Assembly (NCBI RefSeq): GCF_032884065.1
Contig: NC_088866.1
Location: 52,894,068-52,958,067, forward strand
Length of the DNA stretch: 64,000 nucleotides
Reading direction: 5' to 3'
DNA from: Artemia franciscana
Taxonomy: Eukaryota > Arthropoda > Branchiopoda > Anostraca > Artemiidae
The position numbers were made by a program, and so were the translations under genes. This document shows positions 1 through 13,679 of this stretch, piece after piece; within the stretch, counting starts at the first letter, position 1, and each line of letters opens with the position of its first letter. Under the pieces are notes generated by a model. The model saw only the letters and a program-made list of their open reading frames with translations. It made no database searches and was not told the origin of the DNA.

Positions 1-1320
1 TCTAAAAATGAAATTTTGACACCAATAATTACATCAAAAGAATTACATTTTATGCTGATTTTAAATATACAAGTTTGATCAAGTTTAGTCTTGCCCATCA
101 AAAGTTACAAGTCAGAGAAAATTTACCTTATTTTAGAAACTAGGGAAAACACCCTCTAAAAGTCAAAGAATCTTAACGAAAATCACACCATCAGATTCAG
201 CGTATCAGAAAACCCTGCTGTATGTGTTTCAAGCTCCTATCTACAAAATGTAGAATTTTGTATTTTTTTTTTTGCCAGAAGACAGATCACGGATGCGTGT
301 TTATTCGTTTTTTTGTTGTTTTTTTTTTTCCCCAGGGGTAATCGTGTCGACTCAGTGGTTCTAGAATGTCGCGAGAGGACTCATTCTAATGGAAATTAAA
401 AGTTCTAGTTCCCCTTTTAAGCGACCAAAAAAATTGGAAGGCATCTACACCCCCTCCCACGCTCATTTTTTCCCAAAGTCACCGGATCAAAATTTTGAGA
501 TAGCTGTTTTGTTCAGCATATTCGAAAAACCTAATAATTATGTCTTTCGGGACTACTTAATCCCCCACAGTCCCCGGTGGAGGGGCTGCAAGTTACAAAC
601 CTTGACCATTGTTTACGCATAGTAATGGTTATTGGGAAGTGTAGAGACGTTTTCGGGGGGACTTTTTCGCGTTGAGGGGAGGTGAGGTTATTAGGAGAGG
701 TGGTTACATGGGAAGATCTTTCCATGGAAGAATTTATCACGAGGGAAGAGAATTTTTATGAAGGGGCCCTAGGAGTTTCTAGCTTTATTAAAGAAAAGGA
801 GAAAATAAACGAAAAAATTTACTTTAGCTGGAAGTAAGGAGCAGCATAAGAACCTAAAACGAACAGAAATTATTACGTTTCCAGGGGGTTCGTCTCCTCC
901 ATAATACCTCACTCTTTACGCAAAAGTATTTATAGTAATTTTAACTATTTATTCTACGGTCTTTGTGATTTAGGGGTCATTCTTAAAGAATTGGGACAAA
1001 ATTGAAGCTTCAGCGTAAAGAGCGAGGTATTGGCGTGGGGGCGAACCACCTCATGTACGAGATAAAAATATACAAATATAGAAGTTCGTTACGTAAGTTA
1101 ATTCGTAAGTACGTATATTTATTACTAATAAAAAGTTCATAAAAAAATTAAAAGCTCTAGTTGCCTTTTTAAGTAATCAAAAATTGGAGGGCAACTAGGC
1201 CTCCTCCCGCACCCCTTTTTATCAAAATTATCCGATCAAAACTATGAGAAAGTTATTTAGGTAGCCAAAAAAAAATTAAATGCAAATTTCGCTAATGTGG
1301 GAACCCGTCACCCATAGACT
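1..1320 (+). repeat. Dispersed repeat family copy, left part outside the window
   Basis: This stretch aligns by eye along its whole length with 3917-5460 and 45105-46440. Shared landmarks in the same order are the 'CCAGAAGACAGATCA' segment, the 'GGGGCTGCAAGTTA' segment, the 'GGAAGTGTA-AGACGTTTTC' segment and the palindromic 'AAAGAATTGGGACA' module. The copy begins mid-element at base 1. Its short open frames are not conserved between copies, so I treat it as non-coding mobile DNA of unknown class. Confidence 0.8.
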
Positions 1321-3916
1321 GAAAACTAAAAAAAAACTCCACCCCTCTCCTACAGGCCCAACCTCTTTAAGATCTACTAGGATAGTAGCCATCAATGCCA
1401 ATTCCAAAATTCGGGCCATGTCTCAACAATAATTCCAGGTTCGGTTCATTATTAGTGTTGTTCAGTGTTTTTAGTTTTATTTATTTAATGATTTTATTTT
1501 CTGGCAAGAGATTTGAATTTGAACCTGATGATAACAGGCACAGGTCCTGTCGAAATTATCGTTTGAAAAAATCAATCACTTGACATCCATAACTTAGGTA
1601 AGCTTATTACCATCTATCATTATTACCCCTTGCTTGGAAGGAGTGACGCACCTAGACCCGGAAAAATGCATGGAAAATATAAATTCGGGATATATATTTG
1701 CATATTAGGGGGTTGGGGTGGTAATAAGGTAAAGTGAAGCATTTACAGGAATGAAAAAAGTATTTTAAAGTTGTTTTAAGGAGGAGTAATTCTGCACAAG
1801 CTCCAAAAAGGGCCTTTAAAGTTAAAAACGGATGTATTTATTTCAATACGATCATACTGTACGTTAGCTTTTGAACTGACATTCGTTTCAGGGTAAACGA
1901 TCATTTTGGGCGTTTTTGGACTGATTCTCTCAATATGTAGTAATATAGGATTCGTGGACTTAGGATACTAACTCACTCAATATACCACTAGATGGCTTAG
2001 CTAAGCAAACTGTCTTTGCTAAGTGTCCCTGTTTAAGAAATTTAAAATAATTTGCCAAAACCACGTCACCGTTTCCTGAGAAACACTACGTCTGTCCAGC
2101 CCTTAAGCTTTGCCACAGTTAGGAGTCTCATATTCTATTTCTTTTACTCTTAATTATACGCATAAAACCCTGAGTTACAGATACAATTAACGTGAAAACA
2201 AATTCTTTTACAAATTACATCATTTTATTTGGTCTGAACTCCAAAAAAAGATAGCTGATATAACCGGATACAAGTTACATGAGAACCAGTTTTGAACAAA
2301 GCTCCCAAAGAGAATCAAATTCATTATATAACTTGGCACAGAAAAAGAACCAGTTTTTGTTGAGTAATCTGCAGAAAAGCGGCTATCAAATTAAGTCCAG
2401 TTTTTTTTTTTTTTTTTAAGTTATGCAACAAGCAACGTTTCGTTTAATATTAATTCATGTTTTATCAATAGGAGTTTTTTTTTGGAGCAAGGAATCAGTT
2501 TTTTATCGGTCATCTGCAAAAAAGGCTACTATCAAATAAAATGAAATTTTTATTAAAAAAAAAATGCAAAAAGAAAAATTGCGTTTGATATTGACTATCT
2601 CTTCGGCGATGTGGTTTTTGATAAGGTTTCTGCGGTGAATTGCGGGGTACATATCAATAAAAAGGCCAATGGAAAACAGGATGCTAGGTCAGCTACAGGC
2701 ACTGACGCCAATTCTGAAAATCAAGGCGGGGTTGCCTACTGTATTACTTCAAAATCTAGGCGGGGTATTTTTTTCAACGAAAATACCTAGATGGGCTTTT
2801 TCAATGAAAACACCAAGAAAGGGTATTTTTCAAAACCTGGGGAGGGGCAAACTTCAGGGATAGCACGCGTCTTTCCCCCACAAAAAATTTGACATGTTCG
2901 TAAAACTAACAAATTACTTCAAATTATGTAATCCACTGTCTAAACGTGTAAATCTATTTTCTAAGTGTGTAACTTATGAGGCGGAACCAAGTAAATCCTT
3001 GTAAGGTGACATTTACATAGAATACTTTGTGTTTCCCTAAGTTATCTTAGAGAGTTCCAAGTGACCTCGAGAGTTCGTCATCGAGATTAGAGTTATTTAT
3101 CTCAGTTGTACATAATATTTTACATCACACTGTCTTTCCATTGACAAATAATCCAAGCAAATGAATGTGTTGGAAGAACAACGAATAGAAAAAACGTAGT
3201 GTATACTGTTCTTTGAGGATCACAGGAAAATTGACCCCCCCCCCACCTATGTCACCTTACCCACTCTCCAACTCCAACAGTAGCGCTAACGAGGGGGCAT
3301 TACAAAAATAAAGAAATGAAAATAAAGAGGACAAACGGTCTATTGCCAGTAAGTGAAAGCGAAGAGAAACAACAAAAATCCAACGGATACTTCACCCGTA
3401 TATAACAAGACGTATTCAGCATTAAAAAAGAAAGTAATTAAAGCTAAAAAAAATACCTAAAACTAAAATAGATAGAAATAAATATATAATGCACAATTAC
3501 TTACATTCACAATTTACAGCTCCCTTTATCAAACCTTGAAAGTAACTGAATTAGAATTACCCCTAGTTTTTATGCCCCCCTCCCCTGTAATTTGGAAAAT
3601 GCTTTTTTGGTATTTTTGTTGAAAAATTCCCTTTTTGATATATTAATGAAAAAAATGCCCCACCCTAGATTTTGAGAAAAAACTAAATTTTGAGCAACAA
3701 GTTTTACGCCAGTCCAACACACTTTCATAAATTGGAGGCACGAAACTCAAACACAATTGTCTGTGAAAGTTCGATCTCGATCTCTCAGTGATAAGACAAG
3801 CCAGGTTATCTTTTACTCAGAAACGAATATATCCTAGGTATCGCTTGGTATTCTTTTTTATATCTTTGATTCATTAATATACACAAATAAACTGGTTTTC
3901 GGACCAATAGTACCAG
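1321..3916. other. No gene seen; short low-complexity and repeat debris
   Basis: I saw no exon-like reading frame with splice sites on either strand. AMD1 exon 3 should lie to the left of exon 2; I looked for it here on the minus strand and did not find it. The span 2640-2880 contains G-rich phrases built around 'GGGTATTTTTC' that recur, decayed, near 3590-3680 (opposite strand) and 57000-57080. Confidence 0.5.
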
Positions 3917-4036
3917 TCAAACACTTCGTGGTAGCGAACTGTAGTAAGGAGAGACCCGGCTCAATAGTAACCGAAACTCTAAAAACTAGAATTTTGATAC
4001 CATTAGTTACATCAAAAGAATCGCATTTTAATGCTG

Positions 4037-4243
<207 letters not shown>

Positions 4244-5516
4244 GTTTTATCAAGTTTAGTCTTACCCATCAAAGTTACGAGCCTGAGAAAGTGTGTCTTA
4301 TTTTAGAAAACAGGGAGAAACACCCCCTAAAAGTCATACAATCTTAACGAAAACCACACCATCAAATTAAGTGTATCAGAGAACCCTATTGTAGAAGTTT
4401 CAAGCTCCTATCTACAAAAATGTGGAATTTTGCATTTTTTGCCAGAAGACAGATCACAGATGCGTGTTTATTTATTCTTTTTTTTTCCAGGGTGATCGTA
4501 TCGACTCAGTGGTCCTAGAGTGTCGCAAGGGGACTCATTCTAACGGAAATTAAAAGTTCTAGCGCCCTTTTTGAGTGGCCGAAAAAATTAGAGGGCACCT
4601 AGGCTTCCTCCCACGCTAATTTTTCCCCAAAGTCACCGGATCAAAATTCTGATATAGCCATTTTATTCAACAAAGTTGAAATACCTAACAACTATTTCTT
4701 TGGAGACAACTTACTCCCCCACAGTCCCCATGGGAGGGGCTGCAAGTTAGAAACTTTGACCAGTGTTTACATATAGTAATGGTTATTGGGAAGTGTACAG
4801 ACGTTTTCTGGGGGATTTTTTTGGTTTGCAAGGGGGAAAGAGTTGAGGGGGGTACGTGGGAGGATCTTTCCATGGAGGAAGAGAATTTCAATGAAGGGGG
4901 CGCTGGAATTTCTAGCATTATTTTAAAAAAATAATAATAATAAATGAATAGTTTTTTTCAACTGAAAGTAAGGAGCAGTATTAAAACTTGAAAACGAACA
5001 GAAATTATTACGCATATGAGGGGTTCATCTCCTCGTAATACCTGGCACTTTACGCTAAAGTATTTTTAGTAATTTCAACTATTTATTCTACGGCCTTTGT
5101 GATTAAGGGGTCATTCCTAAAGAATTGGGACAGAATTTAAGATTTAGTGTAAAGAGCGAGGTATTGACGAGGGGTTGAACCCCCTCATATACGTAGTAAA
5201 AACAAACGAATATGGAAGTTCATTACGTAAGTTAATTCGTAAGTTATGTATATTTTTTACTAATGAAAACGTTCGTACAAAATTAAAAGTTCTAGTTGCC
5301 TTTCTAAGTAACCAAAAAACTGGAGGGCAACTAGGCCTCCACCCTCTCTCCTTTTTTCTCAAAATCTTCCGATTAAAACTATGTGAAATCCATTTAGCCA
5401 AAAAAAAAAAATAATATGCAAATTTCGTTTTAATTATTTATGTACGGAGAGCCAAAATCCAAACATACATTAATTGAAAAACGTTCAGAAATTAAATGAA
5501 AAAAATAAGGTTTTTA

Positions 5517-5745
5517 AATGAAATTAAGGAGCGACATTAAAACTTAAAACGAACAGAAATTACTCCGTATATGAAAGGGGCTTTTCCTCCTCGACGCCCC
5601 GCTCTATAAGCTAAATTTTATTACTGTTTTAAAAAGTAGAGGTAAGAGAGAGAGTCAAACTTTAGCGTAAAGAGCGGGGTGTTGAGGAGGAAAAGCCCCT
5701 TTCATATAAGGAGCAATACTCCTTACTTTCAGTTAAAAAAAACTT
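5517..5745. repeat. Palindromic fold-back module
   Basis: The left half ('AAATTAAGGAGCGACATTAA', 'GAACAGAAATTACTCCGTAT', 'AAAGGGGCTTTTCCTCCTC') is answered in reverse complement by the right half ('GGAGGAAAAGCCCCTTTC', ending 'CTCCTTACTTTCAG'). Arms of roughly 100 bp flank a short spacer. The same module recurs at 25930-26095, 44350-44590, 46520-46750 and 62125-62425. Confidence 0.8.
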
Positions 5746-5997
5746 GTTTTTTTTCATTTAATTACATATAGTAGATGATAAGTAACCTATGAAACTAGAA
5801 AAAAGGCGTAATATGAAAAACTCTATTTAAACAATTCCCCCTCCAAGAGTAAAATAACGTGCTCAAAACGGAAGACGTGAATTTCTTTGAAGTAGGGCAT
5901 AACAAGTTCTTTCCAAAGTCCCCTCCCCCCGAAGAAAATCTTAGCTCTCGCACGCCTTTCACTTAAAAATTTAAAACAAAAAGAAGAGAAAACTGAC

Positions 5998-6084
5998 CTT
6001 AAGACGTAAGAATCGATGATATCATTTTTCCTTTCGCTGATGATTGTGCATTTAACAATTTCAAGAAGCGCATCTAGCTCAGCT
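5998..6084 (-). CDS. AMD1: S-adenosylmethionine decarboxylase, exon 2
   Basis: AdoMetDC makes decarboxylated SAM, the aminopropyl donor for spermidine and spermine synthesis in the cytosol. This 87-nt exon has a clean acceptor (T-rich tract then TTTTTAG) and donor (AAG/GTCAGT). It starts and ends in phase 2 and encodes about 28 residues including 'LLEIVKCTIIS' and 'DSYVL'. These align with the family segment that follows the conserved 'DLR-IPR' and leads up to the pyruvoyl-forming serine region. The phase matches exon 1 at 13680-13828 exactly: the split arginine codon AG/A is restored. The exon boundaries also match those I recall for the vertebrate gene. The next exon, with the self-cleavage serine, is not in the window and should lie to the left. 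Confidence 0.88.
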
Positions 6085-7160
6085 CTAAAAATAAAACACA
6101 ATTATTAGAAGTATACTTTCACGCAGGTGAGGGGGTAGAGGATCCTACCCCAATCCATATAAACCGAAAAAATATTGGCCAAAACATATTTGTTTAGTGC
6201 CCCAACCCCTCCGACTTCAACGGTTAGAACTATATACACCTATGGCTACAGAATAAGAATTATAATGAAGTCTTGTGGTGTCGCAGAGGTTCCGATCTCG
6301 CCTTTGTAATAGGAGACCCAGATTTTGAACTCACCTGCAGCAACACAACGCAAGGACCTTAGTAGTCAAGAAGCGTGGTTAATTCAAGACCTATTACTAT
6401 TTTTTAGTAATTTGAACACAGGGTTGCCACACGGTGGAAAAAAATCACTAGATTTTAATGATTTTTCGGTTAATTTAGTGATTTTCTTCAATAATCTAGT
6501 GATTTATTTGGTGATTTAGTGATTTTTTCTTTAAACAATCAAAAAAATCCCTAGAGATATTGATAAATCACTAGGAGCGGCAACCCTGGTTGAACATATA
6601 ATGACAAAGAACATAATTAATGCTGAGCTCTCGCCAGACTCAAAATTTACAGTCGCAACGCCGTAGGAATTTCACACTGAGTTGTGAAAGTGCCAACATT
6701 TTTGAAAAAAAAATTAATTTGATCACACTGAACCACATGTGATCAAAGTAGACCTTTTCGAAGCGAATCAAAAAGGCCCCCTCTTATCCTGTTTTGTTTT
6801 ATTTCTTTGTTCTTCTTTAGACCGAATTTGTCAATTTGGTCATTTATTGGCCCCTTTTTCACATCGCCCCCAACCAAAATTTGCTCTAGATCCGCCCCTG
6901 CAAGAGCTATCTAATTAGAGTAAGGACATTGTTAAAATACAAAAGAAACTTTGGCGTGAAGAATAAGGTATTGAGGACAGAACAATTTCTGTTCTTTTAA
7001 GTCTTAGTGTGACTCCTTACTTTCAATTGAAAAAAAAAATCATTTTTAATTTAATCACTAAAATGATGAACCAATTCTCAGGGGAAAATTTGACATGGTG
7101 CTGATTTGAATAGTTAAAAGTAGCCAGTTGCTAATTTTTCTTTACCCCGAGTCCGAGTGT

Positions 7161-7209
<49 letters not shown>

Positions 7210-7768
7210 AGAGAGAGAGACTTTTATTTTAAAAACGACCAAGTAATTCCAAATCATGGTTTTTGTAGTATTCGTTCATGTAATAGAAGTTTTTGTAGTT
7301 TTTTCTTCAAATTTGGAAAAAAATGTACAAAATACTCTTAAATTACAAATTTGTTATCCAAATTTCCAAAACCTAAAGTTAATCTTAGCAAAAAACTGAT
7401 CAGAAATATCGAAATCGATATATCGATTATCGAACATTGAAAATAAAAATACCGATACATTGTTTAATCAAATTATCGCCCAACACTATTAATAGTGATA
7501 TAGATAAATGAGAAGAGAAATATGATGGGCTAAACTAAAAAAAAAAAGCCTTCTATTTCTAAAGTACATTGCTATTTGACATAAGACAAAATAGAAGCAA
7601 AATGAGTAACTCAAAAAGCACATATTTGTGTCTTTTCCCAATACCTGAGTCTCTTTCTATGACAAGTCTTATAAAATACATATGAAAAATATCCGTATTC
7701 TCAAACCCCGTGAAGATATTGTCAGAAAAAAATGGAGATTAGTTCTGGCAGGATGAAACAAGTTTTAT
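6085..7768. other. AMD1 intron 1, left part: no gene seen
   Basis: Intronic relative to AMD1. It contains a fragment of the palindromic repeat at about 6940-7045 (ends 'CTCCTTACTTTCAATTG'), the (GA)n tract at 7160-7222, and a terminal fragment of a MITE-like element at 7406-7488 also seen at 33720-33767. Confidence 0.6.
7160..7222. repeat. (GA)n microsatellite
   Basis: About 60 bases of GA dinucleotide with a few interruptions (GATA, GGGAGG). The arginine/glutamate repeat frame over it is not a gene. Confidence 0.95.
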
Positions 7769-7876
7769 TTAGTCTACGTTATAGCGCAGTAAATTTTCAG
7801 AAACCGGCATAGCAACAAGGTTGTCCAGACAGAAAAGCACGTCACTAACAATCCAAACAAGCCGGGCATTTTTGTT
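7769..7876 (-). CDS. Possible terminal exon of an unassigned gene nested in AMD1 intron 1
   Basis: On the minus strand a pyrimidine-rich acceptor (CTTTTTTCCTAAAAAG) precedes a 35-residue open frame with a protein-like composition (for example 'VWIVSDVLFCLDNLVAMPVS'). It ends in TAA with an overlapping AATAAA at 7764-7769. A frame at 8449-8509 ends in a GTATAC donor in phase 0 and would join it in phase. I do not recognise the product. A chance open frame in AT-rich DNA remains quite possible. Confidence 0.2.
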   Translation of the reverse strand, partial: NKNARLVWIVSDVLFCLDNLVAMPVSENLLRYNVD

Positions 7877-8448
7877 CTTTTTAGGAAAAAAGAGGTCCAC
7901 ACAAATGCTGTTAAAGTTAAACACATAAGCACGAATTAAAATATTTTAATGATAAATTTCGAAAAGAATTGCCGAAAAGAAAGAAAACCCTGTTAAAATT
8001 TAATTAAAATCCCTTACACTCAGCAATTTGTATATATAAAAAGAAATGAAACAAAGCCAAAAATGAGCAGCCTACAATGAAATCAAATTGCCATTTGGGC
8101 CGTAACATAGTTTAAAGGCCCATTCACAATGAAATTTGTGGATACCGAGATTTAGCTGGTTCAAACAGATCGTTCACAGAATTTTCTGATTTGCTGAAAA
8201 ATTCTGATTGGCTTAAGGTCCATTCACAATGAGATTTTACTAATTTTAGAGGTTTTACATACACTGTTTATGCTGAGAATAAGCTAATTTGAGCCAATCA
8301 TTGTTTTTAATTTTCTGATTGGCTCAAGTTAGTAAAACCTCAAAATTAAAATCGCATTGCGAGTCAGGCATAAAATATTGGAATGCAAAGTTTCCAACTG
8401 TGATAGTCCAAGAGAAATATTCACAAAACACACAGTATATCTGTATAC

Positions 8449-8509
8449 CTGAAGCGTAGCAAGAGCTTTCAACGCCACGGGACAGTGTTTGTTTTTACTT
8501 CCCCCTTCC
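8449..8509 (-). CDS. Possible internal exon, partner of 7769-7876
   Basis: A 61-nt interval with a T-rich tract and TAG acceptor on its 5' side and a CAG/GTATAC donor. One frame is open, including 'HCPVALKALATLQ', and ends in phase 0. The family is not recognised. It is listed only because its phase and strand fit the candidate terminal exon downstream. Confidence 0.15.
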
Positions 8510-8849
8510 CTACCATGAATAACACAATATAAGTAAAAAAAAAAATTCAAAGAACTCAACACCCTCTCAGAGATTATGCTGAAGAACAGCCGCCCAATTT
8601 CCCCCTAGCTACATCATTGATCAAACGATCTAATGCTCAGTAATTTGTTTGAAGTGTGAAATAATATAGCTAATAAAGATTATTCCACTACTAAGTTTCA
8701 GCCAGGGTTGCCATCCATAATGATTTATCACTATTTCTAGTAGTTTTTTATGGCACTTGGTATTAACCAAGTGACATATAGCAATCGCCAATTCTGTCGG
8801 TCCCGGTTTTGCTACTTTAGGCACTTCCATATAAGCTAGGACGATGAAA

Positions 8850-10790
8850 TTTGGCAGGCGATCAGGGACGGGACCAGCTTAAATTAGAAATAGTTGTTTT
8901 TCCAATTTGACCATCTGGGGGGGGAGTGGGGGGCCGGTTAATTCGGAAAAAATAGAAAAAATGAAGTATTTTTAACTTATGAATGGGTGATGGGATCTTA
9001 ATGAAATTTGATGTTTGGAATGATATTGTGTCTCAGAGCTCTTATTTTAAATCCCGACCGAATCTGATGACATTGGGGGGGAGTTGGAGGGGGGAAACCT
9101 AAAATCTTGGAAAACACTTAGAGTGGAGGGATCGGGATGAAACTTGATGGGAAAAATAAGCACAAGTCCCAGATACATGATTGACATAATCGGAACAGAT
9201 CCGCTCTCTTTGGGGTAGTTGGGGGGGGGGGGGGGTAATTCTGAAAAATTAGAAAAAATGAGGTATTTTAACTTACGAACGGGTGATCGGATCTCAATGA
9301 AATTTGATATTTAGAAGGATATCGTGTCTTAGAGCTCTTATTTTAAATCCCGACCGGATCTGGTGACATTGGGGGGGGAGGAGTTGGGAGGGGGAAACCT
9401 AAAACTTGGAAAACACTTAGAGTGGAGGGATCGGGATGAAACTTGGTGGGAAAAATAAACAGAAGTGCTAGATACATGATTGACATAAACGGAACGGATC
9501 CGCTCTCTTTGGGATAGTTAGGGGGGGGGGTTAATTCTGAAAAATTAGAAAAAATGAGGTATTTTTAACTTACGAACGGGTGATCGGATCTCAATGAAAT
9601 TTGATATTTAGAAGGATATCGTGTCTCAAAGCTCTTATTTTAAATCCTAACCGGATCTGGTGACGCTGGAGGAAGTTTGGGGTGGGGAACCTAAAATCAT
9701 GGAAAACGCTTAGATTGGAGGGATCGGGATGAAACTTGGTGGGAAAAATAAGCAGAAGTCTTACATACGTGATTTACATAATTGGAACGGATCCGATCTA
9801 TGGCGGGGGGGGGGGGTTAATTCTGAAAAATAAGAAAAAATGACGTATTTTTAACTTACGAAGGAGTGATCGGACCTTCATGAAACTTCAAATTTAGAAG
9901 GACCTCGTAACTCAGATCTCTTATTTTAAATCTCAACCGGATCAAGCGTAATTGGGGGTGGCAGTTGGGGGGGCCGGAAATCTTAGAAAATACTTAAAGC
10001 GATGAGATCAGGATGAAACTGGATGGGAAGAATAAAAATCTGTCTAAGATACGTGACTGACATAACCGAACCGGATCTGCTCTCTTTGGTGGAATTGGAG
10101 GGGGGGGGGTAATTTTGAAAATTGAGGTATTTGTAACTTACGAAAGGGTGACCAGATCTTAATTAAATTTGATATTTAGAAGGATCTTGTGCTTTAAAGT
10201 TCTTATTTAAATTCCGACCAGATCCTGTGACGTTGGTGGGAGTTGGAGGGGGAAACCAGAATTCTTGGAAAACGTGAAAATTGGGGTATTTTTATCTTAC
10301 GAATAGATGATCGGATCTTAATGAAATTAATGAAGAGCTCTTATTTCAAATCCCGACCAGATCGTTTGACATTGGGGGGAGTTGGAGGGGGAAATCTTGG
10401 AAAAACACTTGGAGTGTAGGAATCGGAGTGTGGATAGAATAAACTTGGAGTGTGGATAGAATATACAAATGTCCTTGATACGTGATTGACAGAATCGTAC
10501 TGGATTCGCTCTCTTTGGGGGAGTTGGGCGGAGGGGTTCAGTGATTTGGCGAGTTTGGTGCTTCTGGACGTGCTAGGACGATGAAAATTGATAGGCGTGT
10601 CAGGGAGCTGCACAATTTGACTTGATAAAGTCGTTTTCCCAGATTCAACCATCTGGGGGGGGGTTAAAGGGAGAGGAAAAATTAGAAAAAAATCGGTATT
10701 TATAACTTACGAGTGGGTGATCGGATCTTAATGAATTTTGATATTTAGAAGGACATCGTGACTCAGAGATCTTATTTTAAATTCTGACCG
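8850..10790. repeat. Satellite / tandem repeat, unit about 290 bp
   Basis: The phrase 'TGATCGGATCT' plus 'CAATGAAATTTGATATTTAG' recurs near 8988, 9284, 9581, 9868, 10149, 10309 and 10718. Spacings are about 296, 297, 287, 281, 160 and 409. Each unit has a run of 7-14 G. The first units are regular and the last two are truncated or rearranged. The unit begins next to a dispersed phrase, 'TAAGCTAGGACGATGAAATT' (8830-8850), that reappears at about 10570-10590. Confidence 0.9.
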
Positions 10791-13561
10791 GCCTTAAGCC
10801 TCTTATTTTCCTTTTTAAATCAATCTATTGATTCATAGAATTTTGTTAGAGCTCATACCATATGATCTCTTGGCTCTTAGCTCTTCTTGCCTCGTCACAA
10901 GTGCCATATGAGCTCTTGTTCTGAGTGCACTCTCAGATTATTAGCTTAGCCAGAGTGAGATAAAATATTACGTAGGTATATTTAATTAAATTTTTAATAT
11001 ACAGAGTTGGTAGGTATTTATTATAATGCGTTTTGGGCTGACTGCTTTCCATGATTCCATTGTAATTTCGATAATTTTGTTAGTAAAGTATTATATCTCC
11101 ATAATATTTAAAAAAAGCATATTTTTTTTTTAAGAACAGTAGTGGTCAACCAAAACATAATGATTCATATAGCATCATAGACAACACAGAAGTTTTTTAT
11201 CTAAAGGAAGTTTGCCAATATGTAAAATTAGAATTTAGACTATGGCAGAATGCACTTATTTTAAAACTGCTATAGGACTTACGAACAACTAGGCCTAGAC
11301 AAATAACAGCAATGATTACATATGCACTAATGAAAACATAGATCATTTACCTGCCCTGAAGATGTGCCACTTTTACATAATTAATGTCCCTTTTTGTTCT
11401 CTTTTAGACTTTTAGAAATAGAATTTCATACTGAATTCAATCATAACAGTCATTCATGTTGAACATGAACTTTACCCCCACGCCTAATGTTCTGATATAT
11501 ATCTGGAATTGTATGCACACACGCTTAATTCTCTATGCATTACCCTTCTCTTTTCTTTTTTTTTATTCCTAAATATACAGTGTCAAGTACAATTAAATAA
11601 CTGATTTTCTGCTAGTCTTTCATTAAGGTTTTCAATTCATTTCAAAATTTCACAATCTTTGACACAAGCAATAGACACATGAGTACTAGTATAGTGGTTG
11701 GCCATCCAGAAGGAAACATTATAGCCTACTTCTGCTACTACTAATAACTCACTGCAGCACCAACCTGCCTGAGTTGAACACAGCTATGCATGCTCCTCCT
11801 CTATCCTAAAAAGGAAACACTAAAGTTATGAAAAAATAGTTTTAAAAATTAGAAAATCCTTACTTAGGCTATATAATTCATAAAATCACATCACTTTATC
11901 CACTCCCACCTAATGGTCAAACATAGCCTATGTCCTGTGAATTGTATATAGGCTGTGCAATGTATTTTAATTAAAGGTCTACATGACTCTTTTCTTCAGA
12001 TTAATTTAATGGAACACAAGCAACATTCCCTGCATCAAGTGACGTGAAAACTCATGGAGAAAATAGGCCTATAGCTTAATTTTGGCAATATATTTTACTA
12101 ATAGAGGGGGAGGGGTAAAGTAATGTGCTTTTAGGAATAATGTAGCTGGATTTAATTAGGCCCAGCCTTTTTTAATGTAGTTTTCATAATTCAAGTGTTT
12201 CCTTTTGAGGAGGGCAATCACTAAACTAAAACCAGCACATTAATTGGTTGATTGACTTTTGTATACCCCCATGCCCTTATATTTTGAAGAATATCTTATT
12301 TGTAGGCTAGGCTTATTTTCATTCTACAGACTTTTTATTGGGTTTCCCACTGAAAAAGATGGTGGTATGAGTGGGGCAGTTTACATTACTGATCTATGAA
12401 TAAGGTGAACATACCCCTTGAGGACTTTTTATTCTGCTCTTTCAGAATATAATAGTTGCTTTACTTGGAAATTCACCTTTAAGCCCTTTATGGACCCTCA
12501 AAGATGACACCTTTTTCTCTTATTTTTTATATAGCCAAGAAAAAGTTAAAATGATGGTTAAAAACTAACTATTTGAGATTATAATTCCATTTTCCTAGAA
12601 TTATACAATCCACAAGCATCAATTTGTCCAGTTGAATAAACAATTTATACATCTTTAAAGAATCATTGGGCTATTTATTTGCACATGAAGGGGGGAGGGA
12701 AGTATAGTGGAGCTGCAGTTGAAATGTGTTAACTTCTGCATATAATGATGTAAAGAATTGTGTTTTTTACCCATTCATAGGCCTATAGCCAAAAACTAGA
12801 GAAAAAGGTATCATCTCTGAGGGTCCTTAAAATGGAATTTCCAAGTAAAGCAACTAGCCAAGGCCTATTATTTGGAAAGAGCATAAAAAAGGCATCCAGT
12901 AGTATGTTCACCTTATTTGCAGGTCAGCAATGTAAACTATCTCAAATTTACCAAAATGGTAGAGGTCTAGGGCAGGAGCTATTGAGGAACAAACTTGTTA
13001 AGAAAATTCTTCCTTCTTTATAGGTAGAATGATCATGGCTAACATATTTTGACTGTAGCCCTGTCTTCCTAATGTGCAAATATTTAGCCCAAAGTTTATA
13101 GGCTATTTCCTATGCATTAAGCTGTGTCATTTGTCACTCTTGTATTCTGGTTCTTGTTTTATCATAATTGATTCCATTTATGGGTACACTGGTTGAAAAA
13201 AAAGAGACATGTTGCCAGAATGCATAATTTAGGCTATACATTTACATATTATGGGAGTGGGGTGAAGTATAATAGAGCTGCAATCAAAAATGTGTTTGTT
13301 AGAATCAGAGCCATTCTTAGGGTTGAAAGGGTTTCATTCTTAGGGTTTTATCCCAGGATAAAATTAATTACAGCACCCCCTCACAATTGAAATGGGCATA
13401 TTTCATAATTAAAAGTGGGCAATTCCCAAGCCACTGCTCCCAGAGTAACTACCCTGGTTGCCCCCTAGGAGCATATCTGGCTACAATTATACTGTAGACC
13501 TATACTAGGCCTATTAAGTAAGAATAGTTTTCTTAGGTCTAACATGTTTGTTTCTCAGTAG
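10791..13561. other. No gene seen
   Basis: AT-rich sequence with scattered 'AGGCCTAT'-like phrases. A fragment at about 11720-11815 (CTACTACTAATAACTCACTGCAGCACCA in part, on the minus strand) matches the 3' tail of the RTE-like element also seen at 52560-52640. A plus-strand frame at 12832-13023 resembles repeat DNA near 46790-46860 and is not called as a gene. Confidence 0.5.
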
Positions 13562-13679
13562 CTCCTACTCTAGACTTTAGGGAGACATAGGGAGTTGGGT
13601 ACTCCCTATGAATAGTGCCTGTAGAATCCCAATCAAAAGTTGCCTAGCCTACATGCACAACAGCAGTCTAATAACAAAC

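Noticed and set aside
7159-7341. Arginine/glutamate-rich ORF
   Set aside because: Translation of the GA microsatellite.
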